A DNA stretch of 64,000 nt from Pigmentiphaga sp. (GTDB lineage Bacteria; Pseudomonadota; Gammaproteobacteria; Burkholderiales; Burkholderiaceae_B): the NCBI GenBank assembly GCA_023228945.1, contig JALOAI010000011.1, positions 107,948 to 171,947 on the forward strand, given 5' to 3'. Numbering within the stretch: position 1 is the stretch's first letter; each line of letters begins with the position of its first letter. A program made the translations under genes and the position numbers. This document shows positions 9,057 to 17,343 of the stretch, piece by piece. The notes under the pieces are model-generated. The model worked only from the letters and a program-made list of their open reading frames with translations. It had not been told where the DNA came from and did no database searches.

Positions 9057-10517
9057 ATGCAAGTCATCGAACCCAATCTGCAAGCCCTCGCCACGGCGCA
9101 AAGCCTGCTCCTCGACCCCTACGGCCTGGGCCAGGGCCACCTCAACCAGGCGCTGGGCGAGATCTTCTCCCATCGCGTCGACTACGCCGATCTGTATTTC
9201 CAGTACACCCGCAGCGAAGGCTGGAGCCTGGAAGAGGGCATCGTCAAGACCGGCAGCTTCTCCATCGAGCAAGGTGTGGGCGTGCGCGCCATCAGTGGCG
9301 AGAAAACCGCCTTCGCCTATTCCGACACCTTGTCGCCCGACGCCCTGTTGTCCTCCGCCCAGGCGGTACGTAGCATCGCCCGCCAAGGTTCCGGCAAAGT
9401 GAAAGTCGCCAGCGCCTTCGATCCCGCTGGCGCCCGTGCCCTGTATGCCGGCATCGACCCCGTGGCCAGCCTCGACGCCGCCGAGAAGGTGGCCCTGCTC
9501 GAAAAAGTCGAGAACATGGCCCGTGCCGCCGATCCCCGCATCATCCAGGTGATGGCCGGCCTGGGCGCCGAGTACGACGTCGTGCTGGTGGCCGGCAGCG
9601 ACGGCCGCCTGGCGGCCGACGTGCGGCCGCTGGTGCGCCTGAGCCTCACCGTGATCGTAGAGCACAAGGGCCGCCGCGAGGCCGGCCATGCCGGCGGCGG
9701 CGGCCGGGTCGATCTCACCTATTTTTCCGACGAGATCCTGCGCGATTACGTCTCGCGCGCCGTGCACGAAGCCGTCACCAACCTATCGGCGCGTCCGGCG
9801 CCGGCCGGCGTGATGCCGGTGGTGCTGGGCTCGGGCTGGCCCGGCATTCTCTTGCACGAAGCCGTGGGTCACGGCCTTGAAGGCGATTTCAACCGTAAAG
9901 GCTCCAGTGTTTTCTCGGGCCGTATCGGCGAGCGCGTGGCGGCCAAGGGCGTGACGGTGGTCGACGATGGCACGCTGCCCGACCGCCGCGGTTCGCTCAA
10001 CATCGACGACGAAGGCAACGCCACCCAGCGCACCGTCCTGATCGAAGACGGCATCCTGCGCGGCTATATGCAGGATCATCTCAACGCGCGCCTGATGAAA
10101 GCCCCCGTCACGGGCAACGGCCGCCGCGAATCCTTCGCCCACCTGCCGATGCCGCGCATGACCAACACCTACATGCCCTCAGGCAAATACGATCCCGCAG
10201 AAATCATCGCCTCGGTAGACCGCGGCCTGTACGCCGCCAACTTCGGCGGCGGCCAGGTCGACATCACCAACGGCAAATTCGTGTTCTCCGCTTCCGAGGC
10301 CTACCTGATCGAAAACGGCAAGATCACCCATCCGGTCAAGGGCGCCACGCTGATCGGCAGCGGCCCCGAGGCCATGCGCAAGGTGCGCATGATCGGCAAC
10401 GATATGCGCCTGGACTCCGGCGTGGGCACCTGCGGCAAGGATGGCCAGAGCGTGCCCGTGGGCGTGGGCCAGCCCACGCTGCGGATCGACGGCCTGACGG
10501 TGGGCGGCACCGCTTGA
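9057..10517 (+). CDS. tldD: metalloprotease TldD
   Basis: This 486-aa zinc metalloprotease subunit works with TldE/PmbA, not present in the window, to degrade unfolded peptides and process modified peptides such as microcin B17 and CcdA. The zinc motif HEAVGHGLEGD is at 267-277 (HExxxH type). The characteristic glycine-rich GGGGRVDL and late SEAYLIENGKIT segments are present, as is the C-terminal GSGPEAMRKVRMIG. The length is close to E. coli TldD (481 aa). The ATG at 9057 is the first in frame. Confidence 0.95.
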   Translation: MQVIEPNLQALATAQSLLLDPYGLGQGHLNQALGEIFSHRVDYADLYFQYTRSEGWSLEEGIVKTGSFSIEQGVGVRAISGEKTAFAYSDTLSPDALLSSAQAVRSIARQGSGKVKVASAFDPAGARALYAGIDPVASLDAAEKVALLEKVENMARAADPRIIQVMAGLGAEYDVVLVAGSDGRLAADVRPLVRLSLTVIVEHKGRREAGHAGGGGRVDLTYFSDEILRDYVSRAVHEAVTNLSARPAPAGVMPVVLGSGWPGILLHEAVGHGLEGDFNRKGSSVFSGRIGERVAAKGVTVVDDGTLPDRRGSLNIDDEGNATQRTVLIEDGILRGYMQDHLNARLMKAPVTGNGRRESFAHLPMPRMTNTYMPSGKYDPAEIIASVDRGLYAANFGGGQVDITNGKFVFSASEAYLIENGKITHPVKGATLIGSGPEAMRKVRMIGNDMRLDSGVGTCGKDGQSVPVGVGQPTLRIDGLTVGGTA

Positions 10518-10652
10518 GACAGTCTTAGCACGAACAGCCGCCGAAGGTGGTCTGGCCACGGCCAGGCTACTCGGCGTGCCCGCGGGACCAACGGCTCTCC
10601 CACCGGCGTCCACAGAACGCAAAAGCCTCCTCGCGCCGCCATCCGGCCCCCT

Positions 10653-11519
10653 TTAAGGCCGAGGCGCCACCCTCTGCCTGCCGTATTGCCGACGCGGCCG
10701 TTCCGGCATCCTCCCCTTGGACGACAGGCGGATCAAGGTCTGCAACGCCAGAATGCCGCCCACGAACTCCACCATCCCGGCCGGAATCCACATGATCAGC
10801 CCGCCCAGGTTCTGATCGAACCGCGCCGTCATATCGAGCGCCCGCCCGCACACATCGTAAAGCGGATAAAAATCCCGCTCGCTGAACGTCAGGATCGCCC
10901 CCGCCACCATCTGCGGCGTCATCGTCACCACCGGCGACAACACCCGCCACCCCGGCGTCAGTACCGCCGGCGGACTCGGCCGCCGATCGAGAATCAAATT
11001 CCAGTACAACAACCCGCTGATCACCACCGACCAATTCATCAGGCGGTACAAACGCCAATCCAGCATCGAATAAAACTGCACCATCGGCAACAGCCAGATC
11101 AGCACCAACAGTACGAACGCCGACGACACCAGGAAAGGGTTGGTCAGCAACCACTCCAGCGCGCGTCCGGCCGGCTGCTGGCGGAACAAAAACAGCCAGC
11201 GGCGCAACGGCCCCGGCAGCCCCGCCCGCATCACCGATCCGGGATACGCCGCCATCACCAGGATCGGCCCCAGATGATGCAATACCAGATGCTGCAGGCG
11301 ATGGATGAAAAACATCCGCTCGGCGTAATAATCCAGCCGGGTATGCAACGACAAATACAGCAATACCATCCCCGTCCAGAACAAGGCCTGCCGCAAGGCG
11401 TTTACCCGCACCGGCACCCGGCTCAAGCCGCGAACGTATAACGCGATCGCCACCCCGAACGCCAACAGCAGGGTGGGGGAGAATTCCCAGGGTTTGAGCC
11501 AGAGCAGCGTGTCGTACAT
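10653..11519 (-). CDS. CtaG/caa3-type cytochrome c oxidase assembly membrane protein
   Basis: This 288-aa polytopic membrane protein has about seven hydrophobic segments, with HRLQHLVLHHLGPILVMAAYP in the middle. It matches the caa3_CtaG family (PF09678), implicated in copper delivery or assembly of caa3-type oxidase. It is unrelated to the Cox11-type CtaG. I start it at ATG 11519 (MYDTLLW); an upstream in-frame ATG at 11597 would overlap dacB by 50 nt and add a non-membrane extension. It is downstream of dacB on the same strand. No oxidase genes are nearby, so the role is inferred from family only. Confidence 0.8.
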   Translation of the reverse strand: MYDTLLWLKPWEFSPTLLLAFGVAIALYVRGLSRVPVRVNALRQALFWTGMVLLYLSLHTRLDYYAERMFFIHRLQHLVLHHLGPILVMAAYPGSVMRAGLPGPLRRWLFLFRQQPAGRALEWLLTNPFLVSSAFVLLVLIWLLPMVQFYSMLDWRLYRLMNWSVVISGLLYWNLILDRRPSPPAVLTPGWRVLSPVVTMTPQMVAGAILTFSERDFYPLYDVCGRALDMTARFDQNLGGLIMWIPAGMVEFVGGILALQTLIRLSSKGRMPERPRRQYGRQRVAPRP

Positions 11520-11547
11520 AGGGGGTGGGAAGGTCGGGAAGGCGTCG

Positions 11548-13167
11548 CTACTGTCGAGCCAGCCACTCAACCGTGGCGTCGAGGAACTGACGGGCATTGT
11601 AAGCCTTGGGGTCGTTCACCATCGCGACCATCAGGTAGCGGCGGCCGCTGACCCCTTGCACGTAGCCCGCCAGGCCGGTGGTATCACGCAGCGTTCCCGT
11701 TTTGAGGTGGGCGCGGCCGTTGGCCTCGTCATTGCGCCAGCGTCGATGCACCGTGCCGTCGCTGCCGGCGATCGCCAGCGACGACACGAATTCGGGCATG
11801 CGCGGTGAGAACCACGCGCGTTCCAGCAGCCGAGCCATGCTGCCGGCCGCGATGCGCTCTTCGCGCGAGAGGCCCGCGCCGTTCTCCAGCCGCAGCTCCG
11901 GAAACTCCAGCCCCTGCTCGCGCAGCACCTCGCGCAGCGCCACCGCGCCGCTGGCGGATGTCGCGGGGCCCACCCCGTGTTCGTGGCCCAGCGCCAGCAG
12001 CAGATGGCGGGCCATCACATTGTTGCTCGACTTATTGATCGGCCGGATCACATCGGCCAAGGTATCGGACTCATGCACCGCGAGCACGTCCAGACCGGGG
12101 GGCGCGGCGCCGTCGCGGATCGATCCATCGAGCTGGCCGCCAAGCTCTTGCCAGAAGCTGCGCAAGACTTGCGCCGTGTGGGTCGGGGGATCGACCAGCA
12201 GGCGATACTGATCGAACGGCCCGCAGGAGCTCGGCACCGAACCCTCGATGCGCACCGTTGGCTGGGCCGTATTGGGCACGGTCTCGACGCGCACGGTGCG
12301 TGGCCCTTGGCAGGCGCCCGGGCGCGCGGTCAGGCGGACATCCAGGGCGAAGTCCGGTAGCGGCGGCTCCACCGTGACCCGCCAGCGGCCCGTGCCGGGG
12401 TCGGGCCGATAGTTCAAGCGGCTGGCGCCGAAACCCACGAGCAAGGCATCCGGGCTCGCGTTGTAGACCCGTTCCGGCGCATTGTCGAACGCCGCCGGGT
12501 CGATTGCCACGTTGCCATATACCGAGCGGTCGATCACGATGCCGGGGAGGCGGCGCACGCCCTGCTGACGCAGGTCGCGCAACAATCGCCAAACGTCTTC
12601 CGGTTCCAGCCAGGGGTCGCCGGCGGCCCGGATGTATAGCGGCCCCGACAGAGCGCCGTTGGCATCGAGCCGCGTTCCCTGCGCCACGCCGGCCTCCGTG
12701 CGCCAGCGATAACTGGGGCCCAGGCCTTCGAGCGCGGCATAGGTGGTGACCAGTTTCATGAGCGACGCCGGATTGCGCGGCTGCTCGGGCTGGATCGCCA
12801 CCCAGGGAATCTGGCCGGGTTCGAGGATCACCAGCGAGAGGGTGGTCTCGCCGAGCTGGGTCTTACGCCAGGCCTCGGCCAGGGAGACGGGAAGCTGTCC
12901 CACCCGGCGCACTGAAGCTTCCGACCAGTCGGAGGGGCCTGGGCCGGCAACGAAAGGAGCGGAGCCGCTCCTACCTCGCTCACGAACCGCCAGGCGCGCC
13001 TGTGGGCGACCATCCTCAAAGGTGATTTCATCGGCGGGGGGAGTTTGCGCATCGCGCGGCGTTGCGCAGCCGGCCAACAGTAGCAAGGCCGCCGCTATCG
13101 CCAGCCCCGGCCGGGAGCGTTGGCGAAAAGACGACGAATCGGAGCGGGCGGGAGCGGGAGAGGCCAT
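11548..13167 (-). CDS. dacB: D-alanyl-D-alanine carboxypeptidase/endopeptidase (PBP4, S13 family), lipoprotein
   Basis: This 539-aa penicillin-binding protein 4 type enzyme trims and cleaves peptidoglycan crosslinks in the periplasm. All three catalytic motifs are visible: S135-L-M-K138, S-N-N near 380 (NKSSNNVM) and K-T-G near 488 (LKTGTLRDTTG). The N-terminus is an arginine-containing hydrophobic segment ending LLAGC34, a lipobox, so it is probably a lipoprotein anchored through C34. I use ATG 13167 because it places the signal near the N-terminus; ATG 13224 would add 19 residues. Residues 66-72 of the linker are encoded by a perfect palindrome resembling an intergenic repeat. Confidence 0.9.
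   Translation of the reverse strand: MASPAPARSDSSSFRQRSRPGLAIAAALLLLAGCATPRDAQTPPADEITFEDGRPQARLAVRERGRSGSAPFVAGPGPSDWSEASVRRVGQLPVSLAEAWRKTQLGETTLSLVILEPGQIPWVAIQPEQPRNPASLMKLVTTYAALEGLGPSYRWRTEAGVAQGTRLDANGALSGPLYIRAAGDPWLEPEDVWRLLRDLRQQGVRRLPGIVIDRSVYGNVAIDPAAFDNAPERVYNASPDALLVGFGASRLNYRPDPGTGRWRVTVEPPLPDFALDVRLTARPGACQGPRTVRVETVPNTAQPTVRIEGSVPSSCGPFDQYRLLVDPPTHTAQVLRSFWQELGGQLDGSIRDGAAPPGLDVLAVHESDTLADVIRPINKSSNNVMARHLLLALGHEHGVGPATSASGAVALREVLREQGLEFPELRLENGAGLSREERIAAGSMARLLERAWFSPRMPEFVSSLAIAGSDGTVHRRWRNDEANGRAHLKTGTLRDTTGLAGYVQGVSGRRYLMVAMVNDPKAYNARQFLDATVEWLARQ
12955..12972. repeat. REP-like palindrome embedded in dacB
   Basis: AGGAGCGG-AG-CCGCTCCT is a perfect 8-bp inverted repeat in the linker-coding part of dacB, between the lipobox region and the serine peptidase domain. 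It resembles the GTAGGAGCGGCTCCG core of bacterial extragenic palindromes, but here it is read in frame as RSGSAPF. Confidence 0.45.
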
Positions 13168-13204
13168 GGCAGGGAGTCGGACAAAAAAGCGAGGGGCGCG
13201 GAGC

Positions 13205-14122
13205 TCAGGGCCCGCCGAGAACATCAGTGATGAGCAGAACGACCCCCAGCATGACCAGGATCAGGCCGAGGCGTTCCGTGCCGCTCAGGGTTTGGGCAAA
13301 TACCCGCCGCGAGGCGATCTGGGCGAATACGACTTCGACCAGGCCCAGGGTGCGGACATTGGCCGTGGAGGTGAGGGCGAATCCGAAGAACCAGCATTGC
13401 GAAGCCAAGGCGCCCATAAAGCCGGCAAAGAGCGAGGAACGCCAGGCTTGCAGGCTGCCCAGCAGCGCCTGGCGCTGGAAGAATCCCAGCCACACCAGCA
13501 GGATCAGGGATTGCAGTAGCAGGCCGGTGGTCAGGGTGGTGCTGGCCCGCAGCAGCGCCGATCCTGATTCCAGGCTGAGGATCGCGCCGCGAAAGCCGAT
13601 CGATGATAAGGCGAAGCCGGCTCCCGAGGCCAGGCCCAACAGGGCGGGCCGCCATGAAAACCCCTCGGAGCCACCGACTGCCTTGCCGCTGCGCGACATC
13701 AAGACCACGCCCAGCGTGGCGATCATTACCGCGCTACTGGCTTGCCAGCTTAGGGTTTCGCCCAGCAGCAGCCAGCCAAAAACGGCAACTTGCACCGGTT
13801 CGGTTTTGGTATAGGCGATTGAGAGCCCGAACTGCCGCAGCCGCATGGTGGCCAACATCAGGGCCGTGGCGCCGATCTGGGTCAGGGCGCCGCAAACGAC
13901 GTAAACCCAGAAGGCCGAGTTGGGGCCAGGCGGAAGCCGGCCCTCGGCCAGGCACAGCGCGGCGAGGAATAGCGCGGCAAAGGGCAGGCCATACAAAAAG
14001 CGCACTTGCGTGGCGCCCAGAGTCCCGAGCCTGGCGGTCAGGTGATGCTGCATGGCGTTGCGCGCCGTCTGGGCGCCTGCGGCGACCAGGGTGACGGGAA
14101 TCCAGAGAATGGCGAGGCTCAT
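13205..14122 (-). CDS. EamA/DMT-family transporter
   Basis: This 305-aa inner-membrane protein has about ten hydrophobic helices in two EamA-like halves, for example SLAILWIPVTLVAAGAQTAR at the N-terminus and RLGLILVMLGVVLLITDV at the C-terminus. The fold is that of drug/metabolite transporters, which export amino acids or small metabolites; the substrate is unknown. The start is set at ATG 14122; an in-frame TTG at 14203 would add a polar 27-residue extension. It ends 37 nt before dacB on the same strand, so the two may be cotranscribed. Confidence 0.82.
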   Translation of the reverse strand: MSLAILWIPVTLVAAGAQTARNAMQHHLTARLGTLGATQVRFLYGLPFAALFLAALCLAEGRLPPGPNSAFWVYVVCGALTQIGATALMLATMRLRQFGLSIAYTKTEPVQVAVFGWLLLGETLSWQASSAVMIATLGVVLMSRSGKAVGGSEGFSWRPALLGLASGAGFALSSIGFRGAILSLESGSALLRASTTLTTGLLLQSLILLVWLGFFQRQALLGSLQAWRSSLFAGFMGALASQCWFFGFALTSTANVRTLGLVEVVFAQIASRRVFAQTLSGTERLGLILVMLGVVLLITDVLGGP

Positions 14123-14238
14123 GCGGGCAAAAACCAGGGCGCTTCGGCGATTGTAGGCAAGCTCCGACACCTGGGCGCGGCGGGGCGCTGTATGATAGAT
14201 CAATCCTCACTTTCACTTGCTGCTCACAGGAGGTATCC

Positions 14239-14571
14239 ATGGCTACGTCAAGAACGGGTTCCAACAATGTCGAAGAAACACGCGACGCCCTGATGGCCGA
14301 TGTCAAAAGCGGGCTCGATCAGGTCGAGGCCCTGTTGCGCGAGGCCGCCACGGCGTCCGGCGACAAGGCCACCGAGCTCCGCGAGTCGGCGCTTGAGGGC
14401 CTGCGCCGCGCCAGCGACGTCCTGGTCGACGCGCAGGATTCCGTCATGCGCCGCGGCCGCGCCGCCGCTCGCGCCACCGACGACTACGTGCACGACAACC
14501 CGTGGCGTTCCCTGGCGGTGGCCCTGGCCGCCGGCCTGGTGGTGGGCCTTCTGGCCAGGTCCCGGCGCTGA
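14239..14571 (+). CDS. YqjD/ElaB (DUF883) family membrane-anchored ribosome-associated protein
   Basis: This 110-aa protein is a long amphipathic helix (residues 10-75, rich in Ala/Glu/Arg) followed by VHDNPWRSLAVALAAGLVVGLLARSRR. That tail is the hallmark of the DUF883 family: an NPW motif, one C-terminal transmembrane helix with glycines, and a basic end. E. coli YqjD binds stationary-phase ribosomes at the inner membrane. A strong AGGAGGT (14228-14234) precedes ATG 14239. It heads a three-gene unit with a YqjE-like and a third small protein. TATGAT at 14191-14196 is a possible -10. Confidence 0.88.
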   Translation: MATSRTGSNNVEETRDALMADVKSGLDQVEALLREAATASGDKATELRESALEGLRRASDVLVDAQDSVMRRGRAAARATDDYVHDNPWRSLAVALAAGLVVGLLARSRR

Positions 14572-14576
14572 GCCTG

Positions 14577-15047
14577 ATGACGCGCCCGGCCTCTCCCCTG
14601 GTCCTGGCCGTGCGCTCGCTGGCCGCCACCTTGGTGGCCGCCGGGCGCACGCGATTCGAACTCTTCGGCATCGAGTTCGCCGAACAAAAACAATGGCTTT
14701 CGCGGCTGATCCTGGGTGTTGCCGTGGCCGCGGTCTGTCTGGGGATGACGCTGCTGGTTTTTACCGGCTGGGTCATCGCCGCTTTTTGGGATACTCCCCA
14801 TCGCATGCTGGCGTTCGGGCTGGTGGGGCTGTTCTGGCTCCTCCTGGGAACCCTGGCCGCATGGCGGGCCTGGATCGCCTTTCACACGGCGCCGGCACCT
14901 TTTGAAGCCACTCTGGCCGAACTCGAACGCGACGTCCAGGCCCTGGCGGGCGCCGCGCGGGTGGCTTCGTCGGCCGCGAGCGGTCCCGCGGCCTGGCCGG
15001 TCGACCCAGACGCCCCACGGTCTCCCGACCACGAGGAACACGCATGA
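14577..15047 (+). CDS. YqjE-like phage-holin-family membrane protein
   Basis: This 156-aa protein has two central transmembrane helices (about 45-70 and 77-100), flanked by a basic N-terminus and a polar acidic C-terminus. This is the layout of YqjE/holin superfamily III proteins that follow yqjD. The start at ATG 14577 lies 5 nt after the upstream stop; the open frame extends further upstream but would overlap the YqjD-like gene. Its molecular function is not known. It ends in a 4-nt ATGA overlap with the next gene, so translation is probably coupled. Confidence 0.82.
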   Translation: MTRPASPLVLAVRSLAATLVAAGRTRFELFGIEFAEQKQWLSRLILGVAVAAVCLGMTLLVFTGWVIAAFWDTPHRMLAFGLVGLFWLLLGTLAAWRAWIAFHTAPAPFEATLAELERDVQALAGAARVASSAASGPAAWPVDPDAPRSPDHEEHA

Positions 15048-15397
15048 AAGGGCCATCCGAAACCGTCATCCGCAAGGCCTTACTGCGGGCCCACGCCGAG
15101 ATCGAACGTTACGAGGTGGCTCGCAGCCTCGAAACCCTGCAGGCCGTGACTACCCCGCGCGCCCTGATACAACAAGTCTTGCCCGGCCTGGTCGGCACCG
15201 CCGGCACCGCGGGCAGCGCCTGGGCCCGGGCGGGCACCCAATTGGCGTCGCTCTATCGGCGCTATCCGCTGGCCTCAAGCGCCGTCGTGGGCCTGCTCGG
15301 GCGCAGCCGGATGTCGCGCGTATTCCGGGTGGCCGGTGTGGCGCTCGCGATATTCAAGGCGGTGGGCATGGCGCGGCGCGGCGGCCGGGGGGGGTAG
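15044..15397 (+). CDS. small hypothetical protein, third gene of the yqjD-yqjE unit
   Basis: This 117-aa protein has a charged helical N-terminus and a hydrophobic C-terminal half (about residues 73-108) ending in basic residues. Position and size parallel YqjK of the enterobacterial yqjDEK operon, but I cannot confirm homology from the sequence. The start ATG 15044 overlaps the previous gene by 4 nt. The stop codon coincides with the first base of an intergenic direct repeat. Confidence 0.68.
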   Translation: MKGPSETVIRKALLRAHAEIERYEVARSLETLQAVTTPRALIQQVLPGLVGTAGTAGSAWARAGTQLASLYRRYPLASSAVVGLLGRSRMSRVFRVAGVALAIFKAVGMARRGGRGG

Positions 15398-15435
15398 AAG
15401 CCCCCACGCTTGCCGCTGCGCGGCGGCGCTGCCCC
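15397..15435. repeat. 39-bp direct repeat, copy 1
   Basis: This 39-bp unit begins GAAGCCCCCACGCTTGCC and ends GGCGGCGCTGCCCC. It is repeated without mismatch at 15479-15517, offset 82 bp. It contains CCGC/GCGG self-complementary segments. The two copies fill most of the 126-bp gap between convergent genes. Confidence 0.8.
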
Positions 15436-15450
15436 CCAGGGGGGCTGTTT
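15431..15450 (+). terminator. palindrome with T-tract between convergent genes
   Basis: GCCCCCC-A-GGGGGGC (15431-15445) is a perfect palindrome followed by TGTTTT. It lies between the yqjD-like unit and ubiD, which converge, so it plausibly acts as an intrinsic terminator for the plus-strand unit. Confidence 0.5.
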
Positions 15451-15478
15451 TACCTTGGGAGCGGCCCGGCGGTAGAAC

Positions 15479-15517
15479 GAAGCCCCCACGCTTGCCGCTG
15501 CGCGGCGGCGCTGCCCC
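15479..15517. repeat. 39-bp direct repeat, copy 2
   Basis: Identical to 15397-15435. It ends 7 bp before the ubiD stop codon (minus strand). Confidence 0.8.
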
Positions 15518-15523
15518 GTTCTT

Positions 15524-17059
15524 CTAGAGGCCCAGCCTGTCCCACAGGGCATCGACCCGCCGCACTACGTCGGGGTCGCGGGCGATGGGGCGCCCCCATT
15601 CGCGCGAGGTTTCGGCGCTCCATTTGTTGGTGGCGTCCATGCCCATCTTGCCGCCCAGCCCCGACACCGGCGAGGCGAAGTCGAGGTAGTCGATGGGGGT
15701 GTTGTCCACCAGCACGGTGTCGCGAACGGGATCCATGCGTGTCGTCATGGCCCACACCACTTCCTGCCAGTCGCGGATGTTCACGTCGTCGTCCACCACG
15801 ATGATGAACTTCGTGTACATGAATTGCCGCAGGACGCTCCAGATGCCGAACATCACCCGCTTGGCGTGGCCGGGGTACTGCTTGCGGATCGACACGACCG
15901 CCAGGCGATAGCTGCAACCCTCGGGCGGAAGATAGAAGTCGGTGATCTCCGGCAACTGGCGGCGTAGCAAAGGCACGAACACTTCGTTGAGCGCGACGCC
16001 CAGCACGGCGGGTTCGTCGGGAGGCTTGCCGGTGTAGGTGGAATGATAGATCGCCTCGCGGCGCAAGGTGATGCGATCGACCGTGAACACCGGAAACCAC
16101 TCTTGTTCGTTGTAGTAGCCGGTGTGATCCCCGTAGGGGCCTTCCAGGGCCATCTCGTAGCCGGCGCCCGGCGAGCCCGCCGGCACGGTGGTGCCGCTGG
16201 CGCGAGGATCGGTGGCGGGCAAAAGATGACCTTCGAGCACGATTTCGGCGGTCGCGGGCACCATGAGCTCGCTGCCGATGGCCTTGGCCACGTCGGTGCG
16301 GGCGCCACGCAGCAAACCGGCAAACTGGTATTCGGACAGGCTGTCGGGAACCGGGGTGACGGCGCCGAGCGTGGTCGCGGGATCGGCGCCCAGGGCGACG
16401 GCCACCGGAAAGGGCTGGCCCGGATTGGCGATGGCATGGTCGCGAAAATCCAGAGCGCCGCCACGTTGCGCCAGCCAGCGCATGATCAATTTGTTGCGGC
16501 CGATCGGTTGCTGCCGATAGATGCCGAGATTTTGTCGGCGGCGATGCGGGCCGCGGGTGATCGTCAGGCCCCAGGTGAGCAGGGGGGCGACGTCGTCGGG
16601 CCAGCAGTGCTGGATCGGCAGGCGGGAAAGATCGACATCATCGCCCTCCCAGACGATCTCCTGGCACGGCGCGCCGCGCACGGTACGGGGCGCCATGTCC
16701 CAGAGCGCGGCCTTGAGCATGCCCACCTTGGCAACGGCATCGCGCAGGCCGCGCGGCGGCTCGGGCTCGCGCAGCGAAGCCAGCAACTCGCCCACGTCGC
16801 GCAGCGCTTCGACGCTGTCGGCACCCATGCCCAGGGCCACGCGCCGCGCGGTGCCGAAGAGATTGGCCAGCACGGGCATGCCGGCGGGCGCGCCGCGTGT
16901 CTGGGGACGTTCGAAAAGCAGGGCGGGCCCGCCGGCCCTGAGCACCCGGTCGCTGATTTCGGTGATCTCGAGATGGGTATCGACGGGCGTCGAAATACGG
17001 CGCAGGTCGCCTAGGGTTTCGAGTTGCCGGAGGAAATCGCGCAAGTCTCGGTAGGTCAT
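15524..17059 (-). CDS. ubiD: 4-hydroxy-3-polyprenylbenzoate decarboxylase
   Basis: This 511-aa enzyme decarboxylates the polyprenylated hydroxybenzoate intermediate of ubiquinone synthesis, using the prenylated FMN made by UbiX (not in the window). The sequence carries the family's N-terminal YRDLRDFLRQLE, the cofactor/metal region around YNEQEWFPVFTVDRITLR, and EPP-like acidic motifs. The length is within the family range of about 490-520 aa. ATG 17059 (MTYRDL) is chosen over an in-frame TTG two codons upstream. Complex I, the main user of ubiquinone, is encoded 12 kb away. Confidence 0.92.
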   Translation of the reverse strand: MTYRDLRDFLRQLETLGDLRRISTPVDTHLEITEISDRVLRAGGPALLFERPQTRGAPAGMPVLANLFGTARRVALGMGADSVEALRDVGELLASLREPEPPRGLRDAVAKVGMLKAALWDMAPRTVRGAPCQEIVWEGDDVDLSRLPIQHCWPDDVAPLLTWGLTITRGPHRRRQNLGIYRQQPIGRNKLIMRWLAQRGGALDFRDHAIANPGQPFPVAVALGADPATTLGAVTPVPDSLSEYQFAGLLRGARTDVAKAIGSELMVPATAEIVLEGHLLPATDPRASGTTVPAGSPGAGYEMALEGPYGDHTGYYNEQEWFPVFTVDRITLRREAIYHSTYTGKPPDEPAVLGVALNEVFVPLLRRQLPEITDFYLPPEGCSYRLAVVSIRKQYPGHAKRVMFGIWSVLRQFMYTKFIIVVDDDVNIRDWQEVVWAMTTRMDPVRDTVLVDNTPIDYLDFASPVSGLGGKMGMDATNKWSAETSREWGRPIARDPDVVRRVDALWDRLGL

Positions 17060-17135
17060 GAGCAACGGAGTAGGGGAAGAAGAGGATGGCGGAACACGGG
17101 CACTGGCTTACCGCGGACTTACAAAAAAATGTAAT

Positions 17136-17159
17136 TTTACCCGGGTATAACCGGGTAAA
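17136..17159. promoter_or_regulatory. 24-bp operator-like palindrome between ubiD and the transglycosylase gene
   Basis: TTTACCCGG (17136-17144) and CCGGGTAAA (17151-17159) are perfect inverted arms around GTATAA. The element sits in the 284-bp divergent region, about 77 bp upstream of ubiD and 5 bp upstream of a candidate -35 for the transglycosylase gene. That placement suits a regulator site for either gene. Confidence 0.5.
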
Positions 17160-17163
17160 TCGC

Positions 17164-17193
17164 TTGAGGATGTGAAAAAAGCCTTCCTAAAAT
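17164..17193 (+). promoter_or_regulatory. candidate sigma-70 promoter of the transglycosylase gene
   Basis: TTGAGG (17164-17169), an 18-bp spacer and TAAAAT (17188-17193). Transcription would begin near 17200, giving a leader of about 140 nt. The leader contains a small hairpin GCCCC-TTTC-GGGGC at 17239-17252. Confidence 0.45.
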
Positions 17194-17343
17194 GGGCCGC
17201 TTCTTTCCAGGCGTTCCGAAGTTTCGGGCAGCGCTGGAGCCCCTTTCGGGGCGCTTTCCCATCGAGTGCCAACGAGATTCCTCATAGGATACCCGGTTGC
17301 CGGGCTCATCCGGGGGGCGTCTCGATGCGATCAGGAGATCCGC

